Source: CAITWF01 sp038231575 (GTDB taxonomy: Bacteria; Verrucomicrobiota; Verrucomicrobiia; Opitutales; Opitutaceae). From it: 64,000 nucleotides of DNA. The translations under genes and the position numbers were made by a program. Below are positions 46,788-55,508 of this stretch, piece after piece. Below the pieces are notes generated by a model. That model had not been told where the DNA came from. It saw only the letters and a program-made list of their open reading frames with translations, and searched no databases. The stretch is from NCBI GenBank assembly GCA_038231575.1, contig JBBRLB010000008.1, positions 11,261-75,260 of the forward strand, in the 5' to 3' direction. The number at the start of each line of letters is the position of its first letter. Positions within the stretch are counted from its first letter, which is position 1.

Positions 46788-48425
46788 TCAATTCTGCTCG
46801 AGTGGCAGATCATGGAGCTGAATCTCGGGGTTCTTCTCGAGAAAATAGCGCATCGTCCACTCGTTCGGGAACAGCCCGACCGGATGATCGAGCTTGTCGG
46901 TGCCGAAGGCGACGCCGCTTGCGACGACGAGCCGCGTCAGATCGGGCAGCTTCGCGCCGGGCTCTTTCGGCGCGAGCCACTTCATCAGCGTCCACGGCGA
47001 CGGATCGAGGCGCGATTCAGCGTTGTATTCGCTCTGCAGGCGGAACTGCACGACTTCGAATTGAAGGGGGCCGACGGCGGCGAGGAGCGTGGAACTCGTC
47101 ATGCCCGCGCGCAGTGTGATCGATTGGACGACGCCTTCCTGCAGGAGCTGCTCCAGCCCGGCGCGGAATTTCTTCGCGTCGGACGGATTCGGGTTGGCGA
47201 TGAACGTGAAAACTTCCGGCGGGAAGCGAGGAATCTCGTCGTAGAGAATGGTTTTGTCCGTGGTGAGCGTGTCGCCGATCCCCAGCACGTCGTGACCGAC
47301 AAGGCCGATGACGTCACCGGGCCAGGCGACGTCGACGGTTTCGCGATCCTGGCCGAAAAGCTTTTGGGACGAGGAGAGGCGGATATTCCGGCCGCTCTGC
47401 GCGTGCGTGACAATCATGTCGCGCTCGAATTTGCCTGAGCACACGCGGACAAACGCGATGCGATCGCGGTGCTTCGGATCCATGTTGGCTTGGATCTTGA
47501 AGACGAAACCGGAGAATTTCGGTGACTCGACTGGAACGGTCCAGTTGTCGACCTTCGATTTCGGATTCTGGATCGAGACCGATTTGCGCGCGGCGGGCGG
47601 GACGGAGTCGTTGAGAAAACCGTCGAGCAAGAGCTGGATGCCGAAATTGTTCACCGCGCTGCCGAAGTAGACCGGCGTCTGCTGACCCGCGCGCACCGCC
47701 GCGAGATCGAACGGGTGGCCGGCTCCGTCCAGCATCTCCAGTTGCTCCTTCACCTGCGCGTAGGTGTAGTCGTCGAGTTTTTCGCGGACAATCGGATCGT
47801 CGAGGGAGGTGACGTTGACGGGCGCCTGATATTTTCCGCCCACGACGCGCTCGAAGAGGTGAACTTCCTGCGTGCGGCGATCGATGACACCCTTGAACGA
47901 CGGGCCGTTGCCGAGCGGCCAGATGACCGGCGAGGACTGGAGACCGAGGACGGTTTCGAGTTCGTCGAGGAGTTCGAGTGCGTTGCGCGTGGGGCGATCG
48001 CACTTGTTCATGAACGTAAAGATCGGGACGCCGCGGCGGCGGCAGACTTCGAAGAGCTTGCGCGTCTGCGCCTCGACGCCCTTTGCGGCATCGATGACCA
48101 TCAACGCGGCATCGACGGCGGTGAGCACGCGATAGGTATCCTCGGAAAAGTCCTTGTGGCCGGGGGTATCGAGGAGGTTGACGGCGAAACCGGTATAATC
48201 GAACTGGAGGACGGTCGAGCTGATCGAAATGCCGCGCTGTTTCTCAAGCTCCATCCAGTCGGAGGCGGTGGCGCGTTGATTTTTGCGGGCGGTGACCGTG
48301 CCGGCGAGATGGATGGCGTTGCCGTAAAGGAGGAATTTTTCGGTCAGCGTCGTCTTGCCCGCATCAGGGTGCGAGATGATCGCGAAGGTGCGACGGCGGG
48401 CGATTTCCTGGGCGACGGTGGGCAT
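46788..48425 (-). CDS. prfC: Peptide chain release factor 3 (RF3)
   Basis: 545 residues, a translational GTPase that recycles RF1/RF2. The GTPase motifs are SHPDAGKTTLTEK (G1, residues 18-30), DTPGHKDF (G3) and NKCDRP (G4). The RF3-specific block FSGFVFKIQANMDPKHRDR near residue 310 is well conserved. Immediately before it lie residues reading VSIQNPKSKVDNW, the translation of a short dispersed repeat, in a place where family members have a variable linker. Otherwise the length (usual 525-530) is slightly increased by this insertion. Confidence 0.96.
   Translation of the reverse strand: MPTVAQEIARRRTFAIISHPDAGKTTLTEKFLLYGNAIHLAGTVTARKNQRATASDWMELEKQRGISISSTVLQFDYTGFAVNLLDTPGHKDFSEDTYRVLTAVDAALMVIDAAKGVEAQTRKLFEVCRRRGVPIFTFMNKCDRPTRNALELLDELETVLGLQSSPVIWPLGNGPSFKGVIDRRTQEVHLFERVVGGKYQAPVNVTSLDDPIVREKLDDYTYAQVKEQLEMLDGAGHPFDLAAVRAGQQTPVYFGSAVNNFGIQLLLDGFLNDSVPPAARKSVSIQNPKSKVDNWTVPVESPKFSGFVFKIQANMDPKHRDRIAFVRVCSGKFERDMIVTHAQSGRNIRLSSSQKLFGQDRETVDVAWPGDVIGLVGHDVLGIGDTLTTDKTILYDEIPRFPPEVFTFIANPNPSDAKKFRAGLEQLLQEGVVQSITLRAGMTSSTLLAAVGPLQFEVVQFRLQSEYNAESRLDPSPWTLMKWLAPKEPGAKLPDLTRLVVASGVAFGTDKLDHPVGLFPNEWTMRYFLEKNPEIQLHDLPLEQN
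47547..47578. repeat. Short dispersed repeat inside prfC
   Basis: On the + strand it reads GTCGACCTTCGATTTCGGAT and then TCTGGATC; on the coding strand it gives AATCCGAAATCGAAGG, translated NPKSKV. It is the same class as the copies at 21366, 29503, 29585 and 58617. Confidence 0.6.
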
Positions 48426-48709
48426 GAAAGGGCGAGAGGGAAGAGAGAAGCGGAGAGCGAGGGAAGCGCGAAGTTTAACCGGCGGGGAAAGCGTGAATGG
48501 GATCGCCGCGAGGTGAAAATCTTGTCGTTTTTCCGCACTGCCTCATTCCATGAAGAGGCGGTCGAAGCGGCGACGCGGCCCTTTGGCTGGATTGGTCAGG
48601 TTTATCGCGCGTGGAGCGACGATCGTCTATTTCTCGGGCCGCACCAAAGTGCGAAAGACCTGCGCGGTTGCCGTAAAGCCGGGATCGATTCCGACGGGCC
48701 GAAAAAATC

Positions 48710-49117
48710 TTACTTCCGATCCTTCAAGCGCCGGACAAATTTCAGGCCGGAGTAGGTGTCGTTGACCGAGCATACCTTGATGTCGACGAGGCCGGTCGCA
48801 AGCAGGGTGTCGCGCACGACGTTCTCGCGGAGATCGCTGGCGACGCCGCTCGCCAGCTTCGGCCACGCGATCCACAGCACGCCCGCCGCCGGTAACTTTT
48901 TGATCAGCGCGGGGACGTGCGAGGCGAGGACCTTGAGATCGGCCGCGAAGAAAACGATGAGGTCGATCGCCTTGGCGCGGGGCGCAACGGCCACGGCGGA
49001 AGGTGGCAGCGTGGGCAGCTCCTTGAGAAAATCGACCGGCGCGCCGATTAGGAGGTAGCGCGTGTTGTCCTTGAAACCGAGTTTCTGCGCGAGCGGGGTG
49101 GCGGAGTAGGCGGGCAT
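48710..49117 (-). CDS. DUF3052-like small protein
   Basis: 135 residues from the ATG at 49117. The N-terminal pattern TPLAQKLGFKDNTRYLLIGAP is the signature of DUF3052-type proteins, small cytoplasmic proteins of about 130-150 residues with a Rossmann-like fold. The following stretch DLIVFFAAD and GVLWIAWPK are also characteristic. The biochemical role is unknown. It lies alone, 284 bp downstream of the divergent prfC start region, in which I see no other gene. Confidence 0.8.
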   Translation of the reverse strand: MPAYSATPLAQKLGFKDNTRYLLIGAPVDFLKELPTLPPSAVAVAPRAKAIDLIVFFAADLKVLASHVPALIKKLPAAGVLWIAWPKLASGVASDLRENVVRDTLLATGLVDIKVCSVNDTYSGLKFVRRLKDRK

Positions 49118-49175
49118 TTGGGGTTGGATTTTCCGCCCACGGTGTCGATGTCGGGGCGATGAAGGCAATTCTACT

Positions 49176-49274
49176 GTGGCCGTTTACCGCGGCTTGGTGT
49201 TTGTCCTCGGCGTCGTCACTGCGATGACGGCGCTGCGGGAAATCGGCGAGCCGGAGCGGCCGGAAGATTATTGA
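49176..49274 (+). CDS. Possible 32-residue membrane micro-protein
   Basis: A GTG-initiated frame encodes a hydrophobic helix (GLVFVLGVVTAMTAL) flanked by an N-terminal Arg and an acidic C-terminus ending PERPEDY. It lies in the 199-bp gap between two divergent genes. The amphipathic pattern resembles small single-span proteins, but there is no clear ribosome-binding site. It may be chance in GC-rich DNA. Confidence 0.25.
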   Translation: MAVYRGLVFVLGVVTAMTALREIGEPERPEDY

Positions 49275-49316
49275 GCGGGCGATTTTTTCGTCGCGGCGCG
49301 CCGCAAACCCGTAACC

Positions 49317-50498
49317 GTGGGCGGCGTGTCTGCCACGCCTACGCTCAAACTCAAACCCAACGCCAAGCCCCGCGTGCTCTCGGGCCACCCGTGGGTGTTC
49401 GCGAACGAAGTCGAGGCGCTGCTGCCCGCGACGCATGACGGCGAAGTGGTCGAATGCCGCGATCGCGCGGATCGATTCCTCGGCAGCGGCATCTACAATT
49501 CGAAATCGCAGATCGTGTGGCGGCGCTTCAGCCGCGAGCGGGCGGCGCTGAATGGCGCGTTTTTGCGCGGCGCGATTGAGCGCGCGGTGGCGCGGCGTGA
49601 TGCCGCGGCGAACCGACGGCTCGTGTGGTCGGAGTCGGATGACTTGCCCGGCCTGGTGGTCGATCAATTTGGCGACGCGCTCGTGGTGCAAATTCAGACG
49701 GCGGCAATGGAGGCGCGCTCGGTGCTCGTCGGCGATGTGCTGGCAGAGGTCGTGAAGCCGGCTGAAATTATTTTCCGCAACGACGCACCGATTCGGCGGC
49801 TTGAGGGCTTGCCGCTGGAGGTGCACACTCGCTCGGGAAAACCGTGGGAGCCGCGCTGGGTGACGATCGACGGCTTCGACTACTGGCTCGATTTGCAGAG
49901 CGGGCAGAAGACGGGATTCTACCTCGACCAGCGTCCGCAGCACGCGGCGGTGGCGAAGTATGGCGCGGGCAAACGCGTGCTCGACGCGTTCTGCAACCAG
50001 GGCGCGTTCGCCTTGCATGCGGCACGCGCCGGTGCGCGCGAAGTGCTCGGGCTCGACAGCGCCGAGGACGCCATCGCCGCCGCGAAGCGCAACGCCGAGC
50101 GTAACGCCGTCGCCGGCACGACGAAATTCGAAGTCGCGAACGTGTTCGACTGGTTCAACGACCCGGTCCGCGCGGGTGACGGCCTGTGGGACGTAATCGT
50201 GCTCGACCCGCCGCCGTTCGCGAAATCGAAGAGCGCGCTCGAGGGGGCGTTGCGCGGCTACAAGGAAATCAATCTCCGCGCGCTGCAGCGGCTCGCGCCG
50301 GGCGGCATCCTCGCCACTTACACCTGCTCGCACCACATGCAGGACGCGGAGATTCGCGGTGTAATCGCCGATGCGGCGACGGACGCGAAGCGCAAGGTGC
50401 GCGTCGTCGAGTGGAGTCACCAGCCGCCGGATCATCCGGTGCTCGTGACGATGATGGAGAGCGAATATCTCCGCGGCTACATCGTGCGCGCGGAGTGA
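49317..50498 (+). CDS. Class I SAM-dependent 23S rRNA methyltransferase, RlmI/RlmK-like
   Basis: 393 residues with GTG at 49317, or GTG at 49326 nearby. Residues 10-85 are a PUA domain (LKPNAKPRVLSGHPWVFANEV). A middle segment follows with VWSESDDLPGLVVDQFGD and GQKTGFYLDQR. The C-terminal Rossmann methyltransferase has VLDAFCNQGAFALHAA as SAM-binding motif I and the catalytic-loop motif DPPPFAKSK. Together these define the RlmI/YccW-like family, which makes 5-methylcytosine in 23S rRNA. The start region contains a small hairpin (GGCGTG / CACGCC) that may be a repeat fragment, so the exact start is unsure. Confidence 0.92.
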   Translation: MGGVSATPTLKLKPNAKPRVLSGHPWVFANEVEALLPATHDGEVVECRDRADRFLGSGIYNSKSQIVWRRFSRERAALNGAFLRGAIERAVARRDAAANRRLVWSESDDLPGLVVDQFGDALVVQIQTAAMEARSVLVGDVLAEVVKPAEIIFRNDAPIRRLEGLPLEVHTRSGKPWEPRWVTIDGFDYWLDLQSGQKTGFYLDQRPQHAAVAKYGAGKRVLDAFCNQGAFALHAARAGAREVLGLDSAEDAIAAAKRNAERNAVAGTTKFEVANVFDWFNDPVRAGDGLWDVIVLDPPPFAKSKSALEGALRGYKEINLRALQRLAPGGILATYTCSHHMQDAEIRGVIADAATDAKRKVRVVEWSHQPPDHPVLVTMMESEYLRGYIVRAE

Positions 50499-50616
50499 AC
50501 GGGGTTGGGGGCGGAGCCTGCGCCTCTGTGCGCGGCCCACGTTTCTGCGAGTCCACCGGGCCGGACCTAGATAGGCGGCGCTTGAACAATGCCGCCCGAT
50601 CGCGAAGAGTGACGTC

Positions 50617-51018
50617 ATGGTCAGACCGACGAACGCCTTGATTGTCGAAGACGAGCCGCATGTGCGCGCGTTTGTGCGCATGTTGTTGAAGGAGGCCGGC
50701 ATCACGCAGACGTGGGAGGCCGGCGATGGCGCGCAGGGACTCGCGATGGCCGCGGAGCACCAGCCCGAGTTGGTGATGCTCGACATCAATCTGCCGATGA
50801 TGAACGGCATCGAGGTGCTGAAGTCGCTGCGCGAGCAGCGCCCGGAGCTGCCGGTCATCATGATGTCGTCGCAGAGCTCGATGAAGACCGTGCTCGAGTG
50901 CGTGAAACAGGGCGCGGTGGCCTATATTTTGAAGCACAGCCCGCCGGCGGAAGCGCTCGCGATGCTCCGGGAGGCGCTCGATGGCCTCGCGGACGACAGT
51001 GCGGACGCACCGGCATAA
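50617..51018 (+). CDS. Single-domain response regulator (CheY-like)
   Basis: 133 residues, a lone receiver domain. The acidic pocket is VEDE at residues 10-13, the phosphorylated Asp is in LDINLPMMNG (near residue 57), Ser in MSSQSS (T/S switch), and the Lys is in YILKHS. No output domain follows; a short Asp/Ala tail ends the protein. It probably transmits phosphate to another protein in a relay. Cognate kinase unknown; orphan. Confidence 0.93.
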   Translation: MVRPTNALIVEDEPHVRAFVRMLLKEAGITQTWEAGDGAQGLAMAAEHQPELVMLDINLPMMNGIEVLKSLREQRPELPVIMMSSQSSMKTVLECVKQGAVAYILKHSPPAEALAMLREALDGLADDSADAPA

Positions 51019-51190
51019 GCGCAGTTAAAGTCCGGGACGATTCAGCCGATAAACGCGGGTGGGGAACGATCACGTCGCACTGCACCACTGCGTCAGTCCG
51101 GTCGGCCCTCGGGCACCTCCCGAAGTTGATCGCGGATCACGGAGGGCAAAAACCCATCTCGTTTATGCCCACTCTGCCGGGTGCGAAGTG

Positions 51191-51841
51191 CTACCGTTGG
51201 TTCTTTTCCAAGTCGCGGCGGTAGGCGCGGAGTTCGTCGAGCTCTTTTTGCAGTTCGGCTTTCTCCTTCTTGTCTTTCGTATGCGCGATGGCTTCGAGGA
51301 GATCGCCTTCCTCTTTCAAGATGCGGACGCGCTCGGAGGCGTTGCCGGCGCGGTAGTCGGCGGATTGGCCGCCGAGCATTGAAAGCTTTTTGGAGATCTC
51401 GGAACCGTTGAGCGCCTTGTCGAGCTGGGTGGGCTTGGCGAGTTTCTCCTCGCGCGCGATTTCCTTCTGCTTTTCCGCGAGCTGCACGTCGAGGACGGTG
51501 ATGCGGGATTTCGTCACCTCGACTTTCGGCAGGACAGCGGCGGGCTGCGCGGCGGCCTTGGCGTTGGCGGCCGTCGCGTCAGATTTCCGTTCCACGGGCT
51601 TCGCCACTGGCGCCGCCGCTGACGGTTCGACTGGCGCAGCGGGCATGAGTTTCGATTCCTTGTCCGGCTTTGCGGGAGTGGCCGGTGCCGGAGACTTGGC
51701 GGCCGCGGCGGCTTTCCGTTTCGCGTCTTCCAGCATGAGCGCCTTCATCGTTTCCTTCGGCTCGGGCTTGGCGCCGGTTTCCTCCGCGGCGAACGCGAAG
51801 GACCCGGCGAAAAGTCCGAGGGAAACGAGAAGGGGTTTCAT
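51191..51841 (-). CDS. Exported Ala/Lys-rich coiled-coil protein
   Basis: 216 residues with a signal peptide (residues 1-18, ending in FAFAA). The middle (about 25-115) is a low-complexity Ala/Pro/Lys region; the C-terminal 100 residues are heptad-like and charged (LAEKQKEIAREEKLAK and KDKKEKAELQKELDELRAYR). It is a plausible periplasmic structural or adaptor protein of unknown family. It follows eno on the same strand, with a palindromic element between the two genes. Confidence 0.6.
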   Translation of the reverse strand: MKPLLVSLGLFAGSFAFAAEETGAKPEPKETMKALMLEDAKRKAAAAAKSPAPATPAKPDKESKLMPAAPVEPSAAAPVAKPVERKSDATAANAKAAAQPAAVLPKVEVTKSRITVLDVQLAEKQKEIAREEKLAKPTQLDKALNGSEISKKLSMLGGQSADYRAGNASERVRILKEEGDLLEAIAHTKDKKEKAELQKELDELRAYRRDLEKNQR

Positions 51842-51852
51842 GGGTTGCGGGT

Positions 51853-51948
51853 AGGGACTCCTCTCCGAGACGTCCCGGCGTTAATTTGCCACCAGGATGA
51901 CCGCGGCGCAAGTCGCGCTGGAACTCAGGGCGGCAGGAGAGCCGTCCC
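51853..51948. repeat. Palindromic element, third copy (between eno and the coiled-coil gene)
   Basis: Ends AGGGACTCCTCTCC and GGAGAGCCGTCCCT are inverted repeats with two mismatches in 14. Inside it CTCTCCGAG, a TTAATTTG-flanked centre and CTGGAACTCAGG are shared with the uvrA element; the orientation is the same as there. It is slightly longer (96 bp) than the uvrA copy (78 bp). Confidence 0.78.
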
Positions 51949-51956
51949 TCCCTCAA

Positions 51957-53234
51957 TTACATCTTGCCGCCGTAGATCGCGCTGGCGCCGAGCTCTTCCT
52001 CGATGCGGAGGAGCTGGTTGTATTTCGCGACGCGATCGGTGCGGCAGAGCGAACCGGTCTTGATCTGGCCGGCGTTGGTCGCGACGGCGATGTCGGCGAT
52101 TGTGACGTCCTCGGTCTCGCCGGAGCGGTGGCTGATGACGGCGGTGTAGTTCGCTTCTTTTGCCATCTCGACAGCGTCGAGCGTTTCGGTGAGCGAACCG
52201 ATTTGGTTCACCTTGACGAGAATCGAGTTCGCGGTCCCGGTCGCAATGCCCTCGGCGAGGAACTCGGTGTTCGTGACAAAAAGATCGTCGCCGACGAGCT
52301 GGACCTTGTCGCCGATGGCGACGGTGAGTTTCTTCCAGGTTTCCCAATCGCCTTCGGCGCAACCGTCCTCGATCGAGATGATGGGGTATTTCGCGACGAG
52401 CTTCTTGTAGAAATTGACGATGTCGTCGCCGGTGAGGACTTCGCCGGTCGATTTTTTGAAGACGTATTGCTTCTTTTCTTTGACGTAAAATTCCGAGGCG
52501 GCGACGTCGAGGGCGAGGTTGATGTCCTTGCCGAGTTTGTAGCCGGCGTTCTTCACGGCGAGCGAGATGACATCGAGTGCCGCCTCGGCCGACTCGAGCT
52601 TGGGCGCGAAGCCGCCTTCATCGCCGACGGCGGTGGCGAGGCCTTTGTCCTTGAGCACTTTTTTCAGCGAATGGAAAACTTCACAGCCCATGCGGAGCGC
52701 CTCGGAGAAGGTTTTCGCGCCGGTCGGCATGATCATGAATTCCTGGAAATCGATCGGGGCGTCGGAGTGCGCGCCGCCGTTCATGATGTTCATCATCGGG
52801 ACGGGGAGGACCTTCGCGTTCGGGCCGCCGATGTATTTGTAGACGGGCTGGCCGAGGGCGGCGGCGGCGGCCTTGGCGGCGGCGAGCGACACGCCGAGGA
52901 TGGCGTTGGCGCCGAGCTTGGCCTTGGTCTTCGTGCCATCGAGCTTGATCATCGCGTGGTCGACGCTGACTTGGTCGCACGCATCGAAGCCAATGAGGGC
53001 GGGGGCGATTTTGGTCTTCACGTTGGCGACGGCCTTGAGCGTGCCCTTGCCGCCGTAGCGGGCCTTGTCGCCGTCACGCAGCTCGATGGCCTCGTGCTCG
53101 CCGGTGCTCGCGCCTGAGGGCACGGCAGCGCGGCCGAGGGCGCCGGAGGCGAGGCGCACGTCGACCTCGACGGTCGGGTTGCCGCGGGAATCGATGATCT
53201 CGCGGGCGGTGATGGCGGTGATGGTGGTGTTCAT
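51957..53234 (-). CDS. eno: Enolase
   Basis: 425 residues, converting 2-phosphoglycerate to phosphoenolpyruvate in glycolysis and also in RNA degradosomes of some bacteria. The start at ATG 53234 gives the standard N-terminus (ITAREIIDSRGNPTVEV). The family signature ILVKVNQIGSLTETL is present, and the catalytic-loop stretch GDEGGFAPKL and SGETEDVTIADIAV are intact. The frame is open to 53351 but that is spacer repeat. Upstream lies a run of GTGACGAGTGACGAG units. Confidence 0.98.
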   Translation of the reverse strand: MNTTITAITAREIIDSRGNPTVEVDVRLASGALGRAAVPSGASTGEHEAIELRDGDKARYGGKGTLKAVANVKTKIAPALIGFDACDQVSVDHAMIKLDGTKTKAKLGANAILGVSLAAAKAAAAALGQPVYKYIGGPNAKVLPVPMMNIMNGGAHSDAPIDFQEFMIMPTGAKTFSEALRMGCEVFHSLKKVLKDKGLATAVGDEGGFAPKLESAEAALDVISLAVKNAGYKLGKDINLALDVAASEFYVKEKKQYVFKKSTGEVLTGDDIVNFYKKLVAKYPIISIEDGCAEGDWETWKKLTVAIGDKVQLVGDDLFVTNTEFLAEGIATGTANSILVKVNQIGSLTETLDAVEMAKEANYTAVISHRSGETEDVTIADIAVATNAGQIKTGSLCRTDRVAKYNQLLRIEEELGASAIYGGKM

Positions 53235-53240
53235 GAGGAA

Positions 53241-53280
53241 GTGTGACGTGTGACGAGTGACGAGTGTCGTGTGACGAGCG
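53241..53280. repeat. Short tandem GTGACGAG repeat upstream of eno
   Basis: A row of GTGTGACGAG / GTGACGTGTGACGAG variants, on the reverse strand CTCGTCACTCGTCACACG-like. It belongs to the LVTRHTSH-type dispersed spacers seen in many genomes. It covers the region where the eno ribosome-binding site and promoter would lie. Confidence 0.65.
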
Positions 53281-53401
53281 CACACGGAAAGGTAAGTGAA
53301 GCACGCGGCGCGCCGAGGTGAAGGCGAAAGTGCGTCACGATATCGGGGCACAAAAAAACCTGCGCGCAGGGCGCAGGACGAACGGTGCGGGCGCGGACCG
53401 C

Positions 53402-54427
53402 TTAAAACGGCGCTTTCGAGCGGCCCAGCGTGTGCAGGAAGCGGCGAAAGGCGCTCAGCGTCTTCGGCCGCGACGATTGGGGAATCTGATCCGCGAAACC
53501 GCGATCGAGCGCGAGTTGCGCGACGGTCATGCCGTCGTAGTTGCGCGTGGCCACCCGCGTAGCGGTGAGCAATTCGTCCGGCAGCTGATTGAGGTGGCCC
53601 TCGAAGGCGGCGGCATGCAGCGGGGTGTCGCCGTTGTCATTGCGCGTCAGCAGCAGATCGGCGGTGAGCTGCGCGCGCGGAATTTTTTCGAGCTGGCCGG
53701 TCTCGGCGGCGGCGTGGATGGCGGTGAAGCCGCTCTTGCTCGCGAGCACGAGATTGTCGTGGGTGAGAAATTGCGCGGGGATTTGCTCAAGATGACCCGA
53801 GATGGCGGCGGCGTGAAACACGGTGTCGCCGGCGCTGGTCAGTTCGCGCAGCGCGGCTTCGGTGAGCAACGCGGTCGGGATCTGCTCGAAATGGCCGTTG
53901 AATGCCGCGATGTGGAGCACGGTTTCGCCGCTGATGTTTTTTTCGTTCAGCGTGGCGGCAGTGATGAACGGCGCCGGCACGCGGTCGATGGTGCCGTTCT
54001 CGGCGGCCTCGTGCAGGAGGGTGTTGCCGACATCGGTGCGGCGCCCGAAGACCTCCGGCGTGAGCAGCGCGGGCGCAATTTGATCGAGATGGCCGTTGGC
54101 GGCAGCGAGGTGAAAGACGGTGTAGCCGGCATTGCTGCGCGTCGCGAGCGACTCGGCCGTGAGCAGATCCTCTGGCACCTGATCGAGGTGCCCGCCGATC
54201 GCCGCGTGGTGGAGCGGCGAATAGCCGGCGTCGTTTTTCACCGTGAGCGTTTCCGCGGTCAGCAGGATCGGAGGAATCTGGAGCAGATAACCCGACTTGG
54301 CTGCGACGTGCAGGGGCGTGTTGCCGGCAGCATTGGGCGCAGTCAGCGCCTCGGTCGTAAGTTCGGCCGGCGGGATGCTGGCCAGCGTGCCATGCCGGGC
54401 GGCGGCGTGCAGGTCGAAGATTTCCAT
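53402..54427 (-). CDS. Ankyrin-repeat protein
   Basis: 341 residues from the ATG at 54427, the N-terminus being MEIFDLHAAARHG. Eight complete 33-residue ankyrin repeats and part of a ninth follow a short N-terminal cap. The consensus is G-x-T-P-L-H-x-A-A-x-x-G-H-L-x-Q-I-P-x-x-L-L-T-x-E-x-L. The loop part (IPxxLLTxExL) is unusual and very regular, and longer than the typical ankyrin loop. Such proteins bind partners; no catalytic domain is seen. The C-terminus (RRFLHTLGRSKAPF) is basic. It is divergent from the response regulator at 54536 (108 bp gap). Confidence 0.9.
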   Translation of the reverse strand: MEIFDLHAAARHGTLASIPPAELTTEALTAPNAAGNTPLHVAAKSGYLLQIPPILLTAETLTVKNDAGYSPLHHAAIGGHLDQVPEDLLTAESLATRSNAGYTVFHLAAANGHLDQIAPALLTPEVFGRRTDVGNTLLHEAAENGTIDRVPAPFITAATLNEKNISGETVLHIAAFNGHFEQIPTALLTEAALRELTSAGDTVFHAAAISGHLEQIPAQFLTHDNLVLASKSGFTAIHAAAETGQLEKIPRAQLTADLLLTRNDNGDTPLHAAAFEGHLNQLPDELLTATRVATRNYDGMTVAQLALDRGFADQIPQSSRPKTLSAFRRFLHTLGRSKAPF

Positions 54428-54535
54428 CGCGGAGCCCGAGGCAATTCCGCGGACAGGGACGAAGCAATCAAAAGCGGCGGCGTAATTACACGCACCATTC
54501 GGTTTGGATTTGCCATCCCGCGTGCCAAAAACAGG

Positions 54536-54982
54536 ATGAGACGGATGTCCGCCGTCCTCCCGAATTCGCCACCGCCCGGGACCGCCCCGAAAGACGCCGT
54601 GCTGCTGGTCGACGACGAGCAACCGCTGCTCGACGTATTTCGCGCCGCGTTGTCGCCGAGATTCGAGATCACAACCGCGAACACGGCCCGCGAGGCCGAT
54701 CTTATTCTGCACAAGAAAAGTTTCAAGGTCGTCGTGGCCGATCACCTGATGCCCGGCGGCAACGGCATGAATTTTCTGACCCGGGCCCGCGAAGATTTCC
54801 CGCACATGCAGCGTATCCTGGTCACCGGCTACATGAAGCCGGAGATGCTGCTCCGTAGCGTGAACGAGGCCGCACTGTTCCGCTACCTGCTCAAGCCGGT
54901 GGCGATCGCGGAATTAATCTCCGTCGTGCAGGATGCCGCGAAGGCGCACGACGCCGCCGTCGCGTCCGCGAAGAAAAAGTAA
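54536..54982 (+). CDS. Response regulator receiver protein (first of a tandem pair)
   Basis: 148 residues from the ATG at 54536; ATG 54545 is an alternative. A receiver domain (about 20-140) has the acidic pair in LLVDDEQ, the phosphoacceptor Asp in VVADHLMPGGNG, the switch residue in LVTGYMKP and the Lys in YLLKPVA. A Lys/Ala-rich tail ends in KKK. DHLMP instead of the common DxxMP and the exact length match the next gene, a likely duplicate. No output domain. Cognate kinase unknown. Confidence 0.92.
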   Translation: MRRMSAVLPNSPPPGTAPKDAVLLVDDEQPLLDVFRAALSPRFEITTANTAREADLILHKKSFKVVVADHLMPGGNGMNFLTRAREDFPHMQRILVTGYMKPEMLLRSVNEAALFRYLLKPVAIAELISVVQDAAKAHDAAVASAKKK

Positions 54983-54995
54983 GCGGCGTCCCGCC

Positions 54996-55385
54996 ATGAC
55001 CAACCGCCGCCCCAGTCCGCCCCGCCGGGCCGTGGTGCTGATTGTGGATGACGAGGAGCCGATTCGTGCAGTGCTCACGCTTGGGCTCAGCCGGCATTTC
55101 GATGTCGAGTCCGCGCCCTCCACCCAGGAGGCCGAGCGGATGCTCGCGACGCGCGAGTTCGACGTGATCGTGTGCGACCATCTGATGCCGGAGGAGGAAG
55201 GCCTGCCATTTCTCGTCCGCGCCCGCGAACGATTTCCGACGGTGCAGCGGATCCTTTTAACCGGCTACATCAACCCCGAGTTGCTGTCGCGCAGCACCGA
55301 GATTGCGGGGCTCGCGGGCGTGCTGATGAAGCCGGTGGCCACGGACGAATTGGTTGAAACGATTCGGATGGTGCTGCCGCGGTGA
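54996..55385 (+). CDS. Response regulator receiver protein (second of a tandem pair)
   Basis: 129 residues from the ATG at 54996, 13 bp after the preceding receiver gene. Motifs: LIVDDEEP, the Asp in VIVCDHLMPEEEG, ILLTGYINPELL and LMKPVATDELV. These closely follow the first gene of the pair (DHLMP, TGY, KPVA), so a tandem duplication is likely. It is a lone receiver. The pair probably is co-transcribed. Confidence 0.92.
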   Translation: MTNRRPSPPRRAVVLIVDDEEPIRAVLTLGLSRHFDVESAPSTQEAERMLATREFDVIVCDHLMPEEEGLPFLVRARERFPTVQRILLTGYINPELLSRSTEIAGLAGVLMKPVATDELVETIRMVLPR

Positions 55386-55485
55386 GGTAGGACGCGTGAT
55401 CCCGAACGCGCCGTCACGATTGGGGTAGTTCAGCTCGCTTGCGCGCGCCGCCATCTGCGCCCGGCCGCGGGCTGTTGCCGCGGCG

Positions 55486-55508
55486 GATTAGGGGTAATCC
55501 GTGTTACC
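55486..55508. repeat. Partial copy of the ACCACGGAT repeat at the uvrA 3' end
   Basis: GGATTAGGGGTAATCCGTGT and TACC share GGGTAATCCGTG with the right arm of the palindrome at 27946-27974. The uvrA stop codon (55504-55506) lies within it. Confidence 0.4.

Noticed and set aside
48550..48765. Small basic frame of 71 residues downstream of prfC
   Set aside because: It overlaps the DUF3052-like gene on the other strand, has no domain and looks like GC-rich noise.
53318..54535. Frame extending the response regulator at 54536 by about 400 residues upstream on the + strand
   Set aside because: It is antisense to the ankyrin-repeat gene and reads as low-complexity Arg/Gly; the receiver alone is the real protein.
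55386..55503. GGGGTAGTTCAGCTCG near the uvrA stop looked like the 5' end of a tRNA
   Set aside because: No anticodon arm, T-arm or acceptor match follows on either strand.
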